Of a stretch of 57,660 nt of DNA, positions 16,792-25,832 are shown in pieces. The stretch covers positions 7,080-64,739 of the forward strand of contig JAGQTQ010000021.1 of assembly GCA_020438905.1 (NCBI GenBank), written 5' to 3'. How positions within the stretch are numbered: position 1 is the stretch's first letter; each line of letters opens with the position of its first letter. Origin of the DNA: Mycobacterium sp. (GTDB taxonomy: Bacteria; Actinomycetota; Actinomycetes; Mycobacteriales; Mycobacteriaceae). The notes under the pieces were generated by a model. That model was not told the DNA's origin. It did not search any database and saw nothing but the letters and a program-made list of their open reading frames with translations. The translations under genes were made by a program, and so were the position numbers.

Positions 16792-18465
16792 ATGAACGCC
16801 ACACTGCTGCAGATCCGCGACCTGAACGTCGATTTCTCCGTGGACAAGAGGTGGATCCCCGCAGTTCGGGGGGCCGATCTCGATCTGGCGTCCGGCGAGG
16901 TGCTGGCCCTGGTGGGCGAATCGGGTTCGGGAAAGTCCACTCTGGCGATGGCGATCCCGGGTCTGCTGGCCGGTAACGCCCGGATGCGCGGCAGCATCCT
17001 GCTGGCCGGGGTCGAGTTGGCCGGCGCGGGCGACTCGACCCTGACCGAAGTGCGCGGCGGCAAGGTCGGCGTGATCTTCCAGGAGCCGATGACAGCGTTC
17101 AATCCGGTCTACACGATCGGCTGGCAGATCTGCGAGGCGATCCGGATGCACCGCGAGGTCTCCGTCGCGCAGGCGCGCACCCGCGCCGTGGAGCTGCTCG
17201 AACTCGTCGACATGCCCGAGCCGGCCAAGCGGGTGGACTATTACCCCCACCAACTCTCCGGCGGTCAGCGCCAGCGAGCGATGATCGCCCAAGCACTGGC
17301 CTGCGACCCGGTGCTGCTGATCGCCGACGAGCCGACCACCGCCCTGGACGTCACCGTGCAGGCCGAGATCCTTGACCTGATCCGCGATCTGCGGGCACGA
17401 GTCGACGCCGCGATCCTGCTGATCACCCACGATATGGGCGTGGTGGCCGACCTCGCCGATCGGGTGATGGTGATGAAGGACGGCGCGGTAGTCGAATCTG
17501 CTTCGGCGGCACACCTTTTCGCCGATCCACGGCAGCCCTACACCCGGGCCCTGCTGAATGCGGTGCCGCATCTGGGGGCCGGACGGATCAGTGTGTCCGA
17601 GACCGACGTGGTGTCCGAGACCGTCGAGGCCGCACCCGAACCGGAGGTTCCCGCGCTGTCGCTGCGGGAGGCCACCATCGAGTTCAAGTCCGGGCCCAAG
17701 GCCACCTTCCGCGCCGTGGACTCGGTCAGTTTGCAGGTGGGCTCCGCGGAGGTCGTCGGGCTGGTCGGCGAGTCCGGTTCGGGCAAGTCCACGCTGGGCA
17801 AGGCCGCCGTCGGTCTGGTCAAGCTCACCTCGGGTTCGGTGGCGCTGGCCGGCACCGACATCACCCGGTTGTCCCAGCGCCGGTTGCGCGGGCCCCGCAC
17901 GAAGGTCGGTGTGGTGTTCCAGGATCCGGGATCGTCGCTCAACCCACGCTGGCCGGTCGGACAGGCCATTGCGGAGCCGCTGGCGCTGCACACCGCGATG
18001 TCAGCGGCCCAGCGCACCGCCCGGGTCGACGAACTGCTCGACCAGGTCCAGTTGGCCCGGGCGCTGCGCAACCGCTATCCGCACCAGCTCTCCGGCGGGC
18101 AGCGCCAGCGGGTCGGGATCGCCCGGGCGCTGGCGCTGAACCCGGACCTGGTGATCGCCGACGAGCCCACCTCGGCGCTGGATGTCAGCGTGCAGGCCCG
18201 GGTGTTGCGGTTGCTGCGGGAACTACAGGCCGAGCACGGCTTCGCCTGCCTGTTCATCAGCCACGACCTGGCCGTGGTGGAGGAACTCTCCGACCGAATT
18301 GCGGTGATGCAGTCGGGCCGGCTGGTGGAGTGCGGTCCCGCTCGGACCGTGCTGAACAGCCCGGCGCAGCCTTACACGGCACGGCTCATCTCGGCTGTGC
18401 CGGTGCCCGACCCAACTGAGCAAGCCCACCGCCGGGCGGCCCGCCTGGCCGGGGAGCGCCGGTAG
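16792..18465 (+). CDS. oligopeptide ABC transporter ATPase with two fused nucleotide-binding domains
   Basis: A 557-residue OppD-OppF fusion. Each half has a Walker A (GESGSGKST twice, near residues 43 and 324), an ABC signature (LSGGQRQR twice) and a Walker B (LLIADEPTTALD and LVIADEPTSALD). The halves are joined by a linker around residue 260-280 rich in Glu, Val and Pro. One chain therefore supplies both ATP sites for the importer. The fused form replaces the separate D and F genes of enteric systems. It is the last gene of the operon, followed by a repeat-rich convergent gap. Confidence 0.95.
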   Translation: MNATLLQIRDLNVDFSVDKRWIPAVRGADLDLASGEVLALVGESGSGKSTLAMAIPGLLAGNARMRGSILLAGVELAGAGDSTLTEVRGGKVGVIFQEPMTAFNPVYTIGWQICEAIRMHREVSVAQARTRAVELLELVDMPEPAKRVDYYPHQLSGGQRQRAMIAQALACDPVLLIADEPTTALDVTVQAEILDLIRDLRARVDAAILLITHDMGVVADLADRVMVMKDGAVVESASAAHLFADPRQPYTRALLNAVPHLGAGRISVSETDVVSETVEAAPEPEVPALSLREATIEFKSGPKATFRAVDSVSLQVGSAEVVGLVGESGSGKSTLGKAAVGLVKLTSGSVALAGTDITRLSQRRLRGPRTKVGVVFQDPGSSLNPRWPVGQAIAEPLALHTAMSAAQRTARVDELLDQVQLARALRNRYPHQLSGGQRQRVGIARALALNPDLVIADEPTSALDVSVQARVLRLLRELQAEHGFACLFISHDLAVVEELSDRIAVMQSGRLVECGPARTVLNSPAQPYTARLISAVPVPDPTEQAHRRAARLAGERR

Positions 18466-18489
18466 TCGCGGTTGCCCGCCGGCTTCCTC

Positions 18490-18546
18490 GCCGACCGGCG
18501 TCTCACCGACCGGCATCTCACCGACGTCTCGCCCACCGGCGTCCTC
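18490..18546. repeat. short tandem repeat, about four copies of a 15-bp unit
   Basis: Units read GCCGACCGGCGTCTC, ACCGACCGGCATCTC, a copy shortened to ACCGACGTCTC, and GCCCACCGGCGTCCTC. They lie just downstream of the ATPase stop in the 313-bp convergent gap (18466-18778). A small intergenic tandem array like this may vary in copy number between strains. Confidence 0.6.
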
Positions 18547-18560
18547 ACCCACCACCGCGA

Positions 18561-18635
18561 TTGCCCACCTTCGAGCGACAACAAACGAGACCGCCACAAA
18601 CCTGCATGCCCCTGTCGCTACGAGGCGGGCAAAAA
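18561..18635. repeat. degenerate copy of the dispersed GCCCACCTT palindrome
   Basis: Left arm TTGCCCACCTTCGAGCGACA (18561-18580) and right arm CTGTCGCTACGAGGCGGGC (18612-18630) followed by AAAAA. The arms match at about 14 of 18 positions and are 31 bases apart, wider than in the perfect copies at 23555 and 39473. It sits between convergent genes, as those do, and may still act as a weak terminator. Confidence 0.6.
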
Positions 18636-18778
18636 GCCCCCAGCCCAACCCAGCTCGCTGGCAGGGGTCACGCACCGGATACCGCGAACACCAAACTCGC
18701 CAAGGCCTTTTCGCCGCAACAACCCAGCGCAGCCTCCGCGTCTGAGCCATTCGGGCATCGACACATCCCCCGCCGGCG

Positions 18779-19666
18779 CTACCCCGCGAACCGGTTGACC
18801 GGCAAACCCTCGACGTCGGTGGACAGCACCACCAGTGCGCCTTCGGCCGGGTTTGCGGCCAACTCCGCATCGGTCAGGCCGAACCGGGCGGAGGTGACGT
18901 AGAGGGTCCGCAGGTCCTCCCCGCCGAAACAGCACGAGGTCGGGTTGGTGACCGGCAGGTCTATGCGGGCGTCCACCGAGCCGTCGGGAGCGAAACGGAC
19001 CACGCACCCGCCACCGAAGCGGGCATTCCATAGATAGCCCTCGGAGTCCAGGGTGGAGCCGTCGCAGTGCCCGACCGGCGGCGGGCCGTGGAAGTCCTGT
19101 GTTGAGGCGATCCCGCCGTCGAGGTCCAGCCGGTAGCGGCGGATTCGGTTCTGCGCGGTGTCGCCGAAGTACATCGTCGTGCCGTCCGGGGACCAGGCCA
19201 GGGTGTTGGGCAGGCCGATATCGTCGAGAACCCTGGTGCACGTTCCGTCGGGGTCGACGCGATACAGCGCGCCGGTCACCGCCGTGGCCGTCCGGGGGGC
19301 GCCGCTGGGCTCGAGGTTGCTCTGCATGGTGCCAAACCAGAGCCGCCCCAACGGGTCCACCCCCGCGTCATTGCAGCGGTTGTCCGGCCGGTCCGGCTCG
19401 ACGTCGAACCAATGCTGCAGTCGGCCGCTGCGGAGATCGAGATAGCAGACCTCGCGGCGTAGCCCGACGATTGCCCCGCCCCCGCGACGCAGTGCAACAA
19501 AGCACGGAAGATCCGGCATGAGATGGCTGCTCAGAGCGCCGTCGGGCGCCAAGGCATGCACCGCCCGGCCGGTGATGTCCACCCAACGCAGGGTGTCGTG
19601 GTCCCAGACCGGGCTCTCGCCGACCCCGTTGGCGACCTCATGGACGGCAAGAACCTCAGCACGCAT
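18779..19666 (-). CDS. SMP-30/gluconolactonase/LRE family protein
   Basis: A 295-residue six-bladed beta-propeller of the SMP-30 family. Metal-ligand and family motifs seen: E in GVGESPVWD (start of blade one), NRCNDAGVDPLGRLWFGTM, NTLAWSPDG, MYFGDT, and HCDGSTLDSEGYLWNA, where the Asp is expected to be catalytic. Members hydrolyse sugar lactones or related small esters using one divalent metal. I prefer ATG 19666 (MRAEVLAVHEV): GGGAGA lies 11 bases upstream, whereas ATG 19675 is only two bases from it and 19696 lacks one. No signal peptide. It is divergent from the M20 hydrolase and convergent with the transporter operon. Confidence 0.9.
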   Translation of the reverse strand: MRAEVLAVHEVANGVGESPVWDHDTLRWVDITGRAVHALAPDGALSSHLMPDLPCFVALRRGGGAIVGLRREVCYLDLRSGRLQHWFDVEPDRPDNRCNDAGVDPLGRLWFGTMQSNLEPSGAPRTATAVTGALYRVDPDGTCTRVLDDIGLPNTLAWSPDGTTMYFGDTAQNRIRRYRLDLDGGIASTQDFHGPPPVGHCDGSTLDSEGYLWNARFGGGCVVRFAPDGSVDARIDLPVTNPTSCCFGGEDLRTLYVTSARFGLTDAELAANPAEGALVVLSTDVEGLPVNRFAG

Positions 19667-19749
19667 GACAATCATCTTCTCCCACCGGACCTCCATGGTC
19701 AGCCCTACTGTTGGGAGAGGTTGACGCCAGAACCGAAAGGGCGACCCCG

Positions 19750-21018
19750 ATGGCCGTTGTAACTGCAGTGTCCGAGGTGATGGCCTCCGTCGAGGAGGTT
19801 CGCGACTGGCAGGAGGATCTCTACCGGGACCTTCATCAGCACCCCGAGTTGTCCCACCGGGAGCACCGCACCGCCGCCGCGGTGGCCGACCGGCTGGGCC
19901 GGGCGGGTTTCGAGGTCCACACCGGCGTCGGCGGCACCGGCGTGGTGGGCGTAATGCGCAACGGCGATGGACCGACGGTACTGCTGCGGGCCGATATGGA
20001 CGCCCTGCCGGTCAAGGAGGACACCGGGCTGCCCTACGCCAGCACCGCGGTGGCCAAACCGGAGGCAGGCGGGGACCCGGTGCCGGTGGCTCATGCCTGC
20101 GGCCACGATATGCACACCACCTGCCTGCTCGGCGCCGCGCAGCTACTGGCGAACGGCGAAAGGCATTGGCGCGGAAACCTTGTCGTCGTTTTCCAACCCG
20201 CCGAAGAGACCGTCGACGGGGCCCGCGGCATGATCGCCGACGGGCTTGCCGAGCTGGTCGGGCCGGTCGACGTCGCATTGGGCCAGCATGTGGCCCCGCT
20301 GCCGGCCGGTCGGCTGGCAGCGGTCGCGGGCCCGGCCTTCGCCGCGGCCGACTGTGTGCGGGTCACCGTGTACGGCCGCGGCGGGCACGCCTCCATGCCG
20401 CAGGCCTGCGTCGACCCGGTGGTGCTGGCCGCAGCGATCGTGTTGCGCCTGCAGAGCGTCGTCGCTCGCGAGATCGAGCCCGGCCAGCCCGCGGTGCTGA
20501 CGGTGGGCAGCATCCATGCCGGCACCAAGGCCAACATCATCGCCGACCGAGCCGAACTGCAGATCAACATCCGCAGCTACAGCGAATCGGTGCGCTCGAC
20601 GCTGCTTGCGGCGATCCGCCGCATCGTCACCGCCGAGTGCGCGGCCTCGAATTCCCCGCGCGAACCCGACTTCGAGTTCTTCGACCAAGCCCCGCTGACC
20701 GACAACGACCCCGGGGTGACCGCCCGGGCCGTCGAGGCCTTCACCGCGACCCTCGGCGAGCAGGTCATGATCGACCCGCCTCGGGTGCTGGGCAGCGAGG
20801 ATTTCAGCGATATCGCCAACGGCGTCGGCGCTCCTTACAGCTACTGGCTGTTCGGCGGCACCGACCCGGAGACCTACCGCCGGGCCGAAGCCGAAGACCG
20901 GCTGGCCAGTGACATCCCGGTCAACCACTCGCCACACTTCGCCCCGGTGATCCAGCCGACACTGGACACCGGCACCACCGCACTGGTGGCCGCGGCACTG
21001 GCCTGGCTGGCGGATTAG
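19750..21018 (+). CDS. M20 family amidohydrolase/peptidase (hippurate-hydrolase type)
   Basis: A 422-residue metal-dependent hydrolase. Zinc or manganese ligands are visible in CGHDMHTTCLLGAA, in the acidic EETVDGARGM with the catalytic Glu, and in a late His (NHSPHF). LHQHPELSHREHRT opens the domain and the dimerisation insert starts near GRGGHASMPQACVDP. Family members remove N-acyl groups from amino acids or related amides. The start at ATG 19750 has AAAGGG nine bases upstream; an in-frame ATG at 19711 adds 13 unlikely residues. It ends eight bases before the convergent nitroreductase-family gene. Confidence 0.93.
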   Translation: MAVVTAVSEVMASVEEVRDWQEDLYRDLHQHPELSHREHRTAAAVADRLGRAGFEVHTGVGGTGVVGVMRNGDGPTVLLRADMDALPVKEDTGLPYASTAVAKPEAGGDPVPVAHACGHDMHTTCLLGAAQLLANGERHWRGNLVVVFQPAEETVDGARGMIADGLAELVGPVDVALGQHVAPLPAGRLAAVAGPAFAAADCVRVTVYGRGGHASMPQACVDPVVLAAAIVLRLQSVVAREIEPGQPAVLTVGSIHAGTKANIIADRAELQINIRSYSESVRSTLLAAIRRIVTAECAASNSPREPDFEFFDQAPLTDNDPGVTARAVEAFTATLGEQVMIDPPRVLGSEDFSDIANGVGAPYSYWLFGGTDPETYRRAEAEDRLASDIPVNHSPHFAPVIQPTLDTGTTALVAAALAWLAD

Positions 21019-21026
21019 ATCTTCCG

Positions 21027-21422
21027 CTACTGGTCCCAGTCCTCGACGATGTCGAGCCGCAGGAAGTCCGGAGCCTTCAGCACCTTGCTCAGCATCAGAC
21101 GAATCGGGGTGGGCATATCGGCCGCCGTCTGGTCTTGGTAGATCCGGGGATTGGCCAGCCGGTAGCGCCGGCCCCGGCTCTCCAGCTCGCAACCTCCCGC
21201 CGCGGCGACGTTGCGTACCCAGTCCGAACTTGTGCCGTAGGTCAGCGCGATGACATAGCCGTCCCGGCGCCGGAACGCCCACAGCGGAGTCCGGAATACG
21301 CGGCCGGTCTTGCGTCCCCGATGGATGACGACGGCCCACCCAGGCGCCCAGGGTGCGACGAACCGGGTGAGCTTGTTGAGCCCGGCCTTGTTGAACCTGG
21401 CGATCCACCGTGGTGCGGGCAT
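21027..21422 (-). CDS. deazaflavin (F420)-dependent nitroreductase family protein
   Basis: A 131-residue single-domain split-barrel protein of the DUF385/DDN group. Recognisable pieces are WAVVIHRGRKTGRVFRTPLW, the phosphate-binding segment of the F420 site, and the strand VIALTYGTSSDWVRNVAAAGG. Mycobacteria have many paralogues that reduce quinones or nitroaromatics with F420H2. A broken relative lies at 25553-25802. Overlapping function cannot be judged from sequence. Confidence 0.88.
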   Translation of the reverse strand: MPAPRWIARFNKAGLNKLTRFVAPWAPGWAVVIHRGRKTGRVFRTPLWAFRRRDGYVIALTYGTSSDWVRNVAAAGGCELESRGRRYRLANPRIYQDQTAADMPTPIRLMLSKVLKAPDFLRLDIVEDWDQ

Positions 21423-21463
21423 AGCGTCGCCCCTCTCGGTTGTTCGGGCCGGCCGTCATCGAT

Positions 21464-22249
21464 TCACGACCAACCGGACAGCGACTCCAGCGCCTCCTCC
21501 AGTTCCCGGCGACTCAACGCGCCGCTGCGGTAGGACGACCAGGCGATCGCCCGCATCATTGCGACGGTGAAGCGCCGCCGTCCGCGCCGGCCGGCCTGAA
21601 GAGGCCGAACGACCGAACCATCGGGGTAGGTGAAGACCTGCCGGCGCAGCCCGCGGGAAACCCAGTCCGCACTCTTGCCGAGGTATGCCGCCACTTCGGC
21701 GGTGCCGAAATAGGTCTCGGTTCCCCAGTACTCGTACGCCGGCTCCTCTGCGGGCTCCTCGGGGGGCTCCCGGTCGGACTTGTGCAGGGCCACCTCGATT
21801 TCCACACCCAGTGTGCGGACACCCGCTGCGGCCAGCGCCGCGAAGTCCAGCGCATCGACCGCGCGCACCTCTTCTCGCAGCGCGGCGTCCACGGCGCTGT
21901 AGCCCCCCTCGATCGGGCAGGGTTCCAGGTCCTGACCCATCAGCAGGTTCAGCCCGTGGCGCTGCAGGGCCAGGCTCAACCGACGGAAATGCTCCTCGCG
22001 GCACAGGTCCTGCAGCGGGAACGGCAACCAGATGGCGGTCCCGGTGGCGATCGCGCGACTCAGCGCAGCAACCACCGCCTCGATCTCGGTCAGGTCGTCC
22101 TGCGCCGCGGCCTCGCCCGGGTCGAAGGCGTAGGTCTGGGCGATCACCGCGCCCTTCTCAGCGGCCCTCTGCGCCAGCATCTCCGCGCGGTCGAAAGTGT
22201 CACGGTCCCCCAGGACGAGTACGTCGTAGCTGGTGTTGGTCTCCGTCAA
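21464..22249 (-). CDS. uncharacterised protein with a C-terminal helix-turn-helix-like domain
   Basis: A 261-residue acidic protein of no family I can name with confidence. The first 150 residues look like a Rossmann-type fold (YDVLVLGDRDTF, then alternating helices and strands such as GTAIWLPFPLQDL). An acidic linker (REPPEEPAEEPAYEYWG) leads to a compact C-terminal block, TAEVAAYLGKSADWVSRGLR followed by VFTYPDGSVVRP and GRRRFTVAMMRAIAW, which has the spacing of an excisionase/MerR-like winged helix with a basic recognition region. It could be a DNA-binding regulator sensing a ligand. It is divergent from the exported Ala-rich protein, which is a candidate target. Confidence 0.6.
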   Translation of the reverse strand: MTETNTSYDVLVLGDRDTFDRAEMLAQRAAEKGAVIAQTYAFDPGEAAAQDDLTEIEAVVAALSRAIATGTAIWLPFPLQDLCREEHFRRLSLALQRHGLNLLMGQDLEPCPIEGGYSAVDAALREEVRAVDALDFAALAAAGVRTLGVEIEVALHKSDREPPEEPAEEPAYEYWGTETYFGTAEVAAYLGKSADWVSRGLRRQVFTYPDGSVVRPLQAGRRGRRRFTVAMMRAIAWSSYRSGALSRRELEEALESLSGWS

Positions 22250-22453
22250 CTCCTGCCCCCCGTCATCTTTCTACCCCCTCCGTCGTCGTCCTTTGTCGAG
22301 GCGAAGTTAGCAAGGCCCACCGACAGAAACCGTTCCCCGCCGCCGGCCGACCCGGACGACAGGGCGAGTCGGCAGCCGACCTCGCTAGCCCAGCGCCTAC
22401 AGTGGACTGCAGGGATTCACGTCCAGCAAACGCCGACCAGGGGGAGCCTCCTC

Positions 22454-23473
22454 ATGACGCCGTCCGTTCGCAACCGTGTCAGCGCGGGCATGGCTACCGG
22501 CCTGGTGGCCGCCCTCGGGGGTGCCGCGGTGGTGGCGCCGGGTATCGACACGCCGTCGCTCCCTGCGGTGATGACGCTGTCCTCCGCCGCGGTGGAACTC
22601 ACCGCAGCGTTGCAGCCGCTACTGCAGCCAAGCGCCGCTGCCGAGGTGAGCGCCGCGGCAGCGGCGTTCGCGGGAGCCGATGCAACCGAGGCCGCCCAGT
22701 CGGCCGGGGACTGGATCATCAACGCCTACTACGCCATCCAACCGTGGGTGGAATACGGCGTCGAACTGTTCGCCTGGGCCTTCGAGTGGCTGCCGTGGCC
22801 GATCGGTCTGCTGGCCCCGCAGGCCTACATCGTCTACAGCGGCTGGCAGCCGTTCGCGGAATCGGTCGCGTTCAGCCTGGCCTTCCTCCTCGACGGTGAG
22901 TTCGACCTGGTCCTGCCCACCCTGGCGGCCGGGATTCAGAACGGCCTGACCAACCTCGTCCAGGGTGAGATCGCCTGGATCCTCAGCTTCTTTCCCCCGC
23001 TGCCCCCGATCGGGTTCGCCGCCGCGACCGCCGCGCCGGCGGGCCGGGTCGCGGCGACGGATGCGGCCCCTCAAGACAGTGACGCAAACGGCGAAGCATC
23101 AGCGGCGGACACCCCGGCCGTGGCCGCCGCGGTCTCCGACGATCCGGCCGAACACGCCTCAGCGGAGCCGGAAGCAACAACCACCGAGGGTGCCGCCGCC
23201 GATGTCGCCGCCACCGCCGAACCCACCGCGACTCCGAACCCCTCGCCCCGCAGGGCCTCCCGCGGGCAGCGCCCCGCTCCCGCGACTTCCGCAGCCGCCG
23301 CCGTCGAGGCGGTGACAGCCCCGGCCGCCGATACGGAGTCGGCTCCCGCGGCCCAGCAGGGCTCAGTGTCCCGCCCGGCGGTGCGCGCCAGTCGCGGCGC
23401 CGCGGTCAAGGCAGGCAGCCAGCGCGACAAAACCCCCGGTGCGGCCGCCGCCAAGTCCGCCGGCCGGCGTTAA
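22454..23473 (+). CDS. mycobacterial exported Ala/Pro-rich protein, unknown function
   Basis: A 339-residue protein with an N-terminal export signal (MTPSVRNRVSAGMATGLVAA). A conserved-looking hydrophobic middle, residues about 95-180, is rich in Trp and Tyr: AYYAIQPWVEYGVELFAWAF, PWPIGLLAPQAYIVYSGW. A low-complexity Ala/Thr/Glu/Pro tail follows to a basic C-terminus (KSAGRR). The start is ATG 22454 with GGGGGAG upstream; the frame is open further back but those codons are not protein-like. The aromatic middle block suggests membrane or envelope association. I know this type only as mycobacterial hypothetical proteins. Confidence 0.7.
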   Translation: MTPSVRNRVSAGMATGLVAALGGAAVVAPGIDTPSLPAVMTLSSAAVELTAALQPLLQPSAAAEVSAAAAAFAGADATEAAQSAGDWIINAYYAIQPWVEYGVELFAWAFEWLPWPIGLLAPQAYIVYSGWQPFAESVAFSLAFLLDGEFDLVLPTLAAGIQNGLTNLVQGEIAWILSFFPPLPPIGFAAATAAPAGRVAATDAAPQDSDANGEASAADTPAVAAAVSDDPAEHASAEPEATTTEGAAADVAATAEPTATPNPSPRRASRGQRPAPATSAAAAVEAVTAPAADTESAPAAQQGSVSRPAVRASRGAAVKAGSQRDKTPGAAAAKSAGRR

Positions 23474-23554
23474 GCCGCCGCTATCCCGGATCCCCCGCGG
23501 CGGTCTACCGCGGCCGACTGGCCGAAAAGGTTCCGCGGGGTTTTCCCACACCAC

Positions 23555-23609
23555 TTTTGCCCACCTTGTAGCGACAGCGGACGACAGTGTCGCTACAAGG
23601 TGGGCAAAA
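23555..23609. terminator. perfect 22-bp inverted repeat, bidirectional terminator-like palindrome
   Basis: The arms (23555-23576 and 23588-23609) are perfect reverse complements with core GCCCACCTTGTAGCGACA, an 11-base loop, four T before the left arm and four or more A after the right arm. Either strand would give a GC-rich hairpin followed by a U run. It lies between two convergent genes. Near-identical copy at 39473, degenerate ones at 18561 and 54906. Confidence 0.8.
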
Positions 23610-23718
23610 AGCCTGTGCCCTCTCTCCCCGTCGCGCGACGGCCAGCGCACGACAGCCAGCGCCGGACGGACAACGCACGATGCCCGGCTTCCAGCAGGGC
23701 AACTGCTCGATAGACGCC

Positions 23719-25500
23719 TCAGGACTTCATTTCGTAGGCGCCGCTGTAGGACAGCACCTCGGCGAGGAAGGCGTTCTCGGCGTCGGCGTCGATCACCGGC
23801 TTACGCACGATGCCCAGCGCCGATGCGCTTTGGGCCTCAGTAGCCGAGGCCTGGCCGTGCAGTTCGACCGCATAGGTGGCCATATCGCCCACGAACACCG
23901 CGGCCATCCGATCCAGGTGCGCCTCGGTGAGGCTCGACAGGTCGCTGACCGAACCCGGACGGGTCTGCCCGTGATCCAGTGCCAGGGAGGCGGATTCCAG
24001 AATCAACTGGGCGTAGACGATCTGGGTGAACAGCTGACCCAGAACCTGCAGGTAGTCGAGATCCTTCTGCTGGGCCTCGGTGGGCGGTGCGGTCAGCACC
24101 AACTGGGTGAACGCGTCGATCTGCTCGCGGAACACCGCGACATTGGGCAGATGAGCGAACCGGTCGAAGGACGGCCTCCAGTCGCCGAACCCGATCGAAC
24201 CCAGCCCCTTGGCCGGCCCCTGATGGAACAGGTAGGCGTCGTCGGCGGCGTCCTGCCGGACCGGGATCTCCGGGTAGTCCTGGGCGGCGCCATGAGCCGC
24301 ACCCAGGTAGCGCGGCATGAACTTGAGCACCAGCGCGATGTTGACGTGCACGGTGCCCTCCAGCTTCGGCAGGGCCCGGATGTCGGAGGCGGCCCGGCTG
24401 AAGTAGGTGTCGCGCTCGAATCCGCGGGCGGCGATCACATCCCAGAGCAGGTCGATCACCCGCTCGCCCTCGCTGGTGACCTTGGCCTTGGTGATCGGGT
24501 TGAACAGCAGGAAGCGACGGTCGTCCTCATCGGCGCTGCGGAAGTAGTCCGTCGAACGGGCGGCGAACATCTTCATCGCCACCAGGCGGGCATAGGCGTC
24601 GGCGAACATCCGACGCACATGGGGGAACTCGGTCACGCGGTTGCCGTAGAGGATCCGGTTGTTGGCGTGGGTGACGGCCTCGTAGAACGAGTGCTCGCAG
24701 ATGCCGATGCTGGCCCACCCGAGGTTGACCTTGCCGACGTTGACGGTGGCCAACGCGGCGTCGAAAGCGGGTTTGCCGACGTGCAGGATGTCACCGGGCG
24801 CAACCGGGTAGTCGTGCAGGTTGAACGCCGCGACGAACATCTGCCCGGCGACCACGTTCTTGATCAGCTCATAGCTGTCGTGGCTGGGGTCGACGAGGAA
24901 AAACACGTGCTCCCCGGGATGCTCGGGATCGTCGTCGGCGAACCGGCCGTAGACCGAAAGCCGGCCCGCGGCGTTACCGTTGCCGATGTACCACTTGCCA
25001 CCGCTGGCCGAGAAACCCTCGCCGGTCCGGGTCAGGATCATGTCCGAGGCGTAGATGTCAGCGCCGTGATCGCGCTCGGACAGACCGAATCCGAAGATGT
25101 TGCCCGCGTCAAGCAGTCGGGCGACGAGTGCGCGCGCGGAGTCGTTGGCGCTCAGCCACACCGGCCCCAGCCCCAGCACCGACACCTGCCAGGCGTACCA
25201 GTGCGCCAGGGAGTAAAAGCCGAGGATCTCGTTGAGTTCGTTGATGCGCGCCAGATCCCAGCGGGCCCCCTCGTCGCCGACCAGGGCGCCGACCTCCGCG
25301 GGGGTGCCGAAGGTGGCGAAAATCTTCTTCTGGGCAACCAGTTCGAGGAAGTCGCTGTACCACTCGCCGGAGTAGTACTCCTCCTTGTTCTTCGCCAAGC
25401 CCTTGGTCTCGAAGAAGTCGACCAGCGCGAGCAGTTTCGCGCGGGTGTCTTCGTCGAACGAGCTGGGGTCATAGGTCGCGGGGTTGAACAGCAGAGGCAT
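23719..25500 (-). CDS. acyl-CoA dehydrogenase family protein
   Basis: A 593-residue protein, long for the family, resembling the large mycobacterial FadE-type enzymes. The substrate/FAD region is seen in NIFGFGLSERDHGADIYASD (FAD-binding strand) and SASGGKWYIGNGNAAG. The C-terminal helical bundle contains RILYGNRVTEFPHVRRMFAD (the usual R-x-x-F-G-x-x-L replaced by a Y-G variant) and ALPKLEGTVHVNIALV, where Glu in KLEGT corresponds to the catalytic-base region of these enzymes. It introduces a double bond into an acyl-CoA with FAD as acceptor; chain length is not readable. Convergent with the exported Ala-rich gene across the 23.6-kb palindrome. Confidence 0.9.
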   Translation of the reverse strand: MPLLFNPATYDPSSFDEDTRAKLLALVDFFETKGLAKNKEEYYSGEWYSDFLELVAQKKIFATFGTPAEVGALVGDEGARWDLARINELNEILGFYSLAHWYAWQVSVLGLGPVWLSANDSARALVARLLDAGNIFGFGLSERDHGADIYASDMILTRTGEGFSASGGKWYIGNGNAAGRLSVYGRFADDDPEHPGEHVFFLVDPSHDSYELIKNVVAGQMFVAAFNLHDYPVAPGDILHVGKPAFDAALATVNVGKVNLGWASIGICEHSFYEAVTHANNRILYGNRVTEFPHVRRMFADAYARLVAMKMFAARSTDYFRSADEDDRRFLLFNPITKAKVTSEGERVIDLLWDVIAARGFERDTYFSRAASDIRALPKLEGTVHVNIALVLKFMPRYLGAAHGAAQDYPEIPVRQDAADDAYLFHQGPAKGLGSIGFGDWRPSFDRFAHLPNVAVFREQIDAFTQLVLTAPPTEAQQKDLDYLQVLGQLFTQIVYAQLILESASLALDHGQTRPGSVSDLSSLTEAHLDRMAAVFVGDMATYAVELHGQASATEAQSASALGIVRKPVIDADAENAFLAEVLSYSGAYEMKS

Positions 25501-25552
25501 TACTCCAGGGTATGCCGAAGCCGCAGACCGGGGAATACGGACCCTGGCGGAT

Positions 25553-25802
25553 TCAGACCCGCGACAGTTCGATCAACGGGATCACCCTGTCTGTCTTGGC
25601 CTGATACTCCCCGAAGCCCGGCGCCACTGCGACGACCCGGGCGAAGACCTCGTCGCGTTCGGCGGCGGGCAACTCGCGCGCGGTGACCTCGTAGGCCTCG
25701 GTCCCCACCTCGAACGGGCCGCCCACCTTGCCGCCGTTGGCGCGGAACTCCTCGACGATCCCGGCGTTGAATCTGCCACACCTTCGTAGCGACGTCGGCC
25801 AT
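25553..25802 (-). pseudogene. broken F420-dependent nitroreductase family gene
   Basis: Two blocks of a DUF385-type protein remain. From ATG 25802 the frame gives MADVATKVWQ and then shifts near 25772; after the shift it reads FNAGIVEEFRANGGKVGGPFE. That is joined at once to VGTEAYEVTARELPAAERDE and GFGEYQAKTDRVIPLIELSRV, the family's C-terminal third. The 50-70 residues that normally lie between (the HTTGAKSG-type F420 phosphate loop and the D-x-x-WYHN strand) are missing. The gene thus has both a frameshift and an in-frame internal deletion near 25730. It sits between the acyl-CoA dehydrogenase and a divergent membrane protein. A two-lesion gene of this kind is not explained by a single base-call error. 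Confidence 0.75.
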
Positions 25803-25832
25803 GATGGTGAGGACCGATCCATCGGAGTGTCA

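Noticed and set aside
25770-25802. Possible extra copy of the dispersed palindrome (CCACACCTTCGTAGCGACG)
   Set aside because: Only one arm-like stretch, with mismatches in the core, and it coincides with the start codons of the nitroreductase relic. Likely chance.
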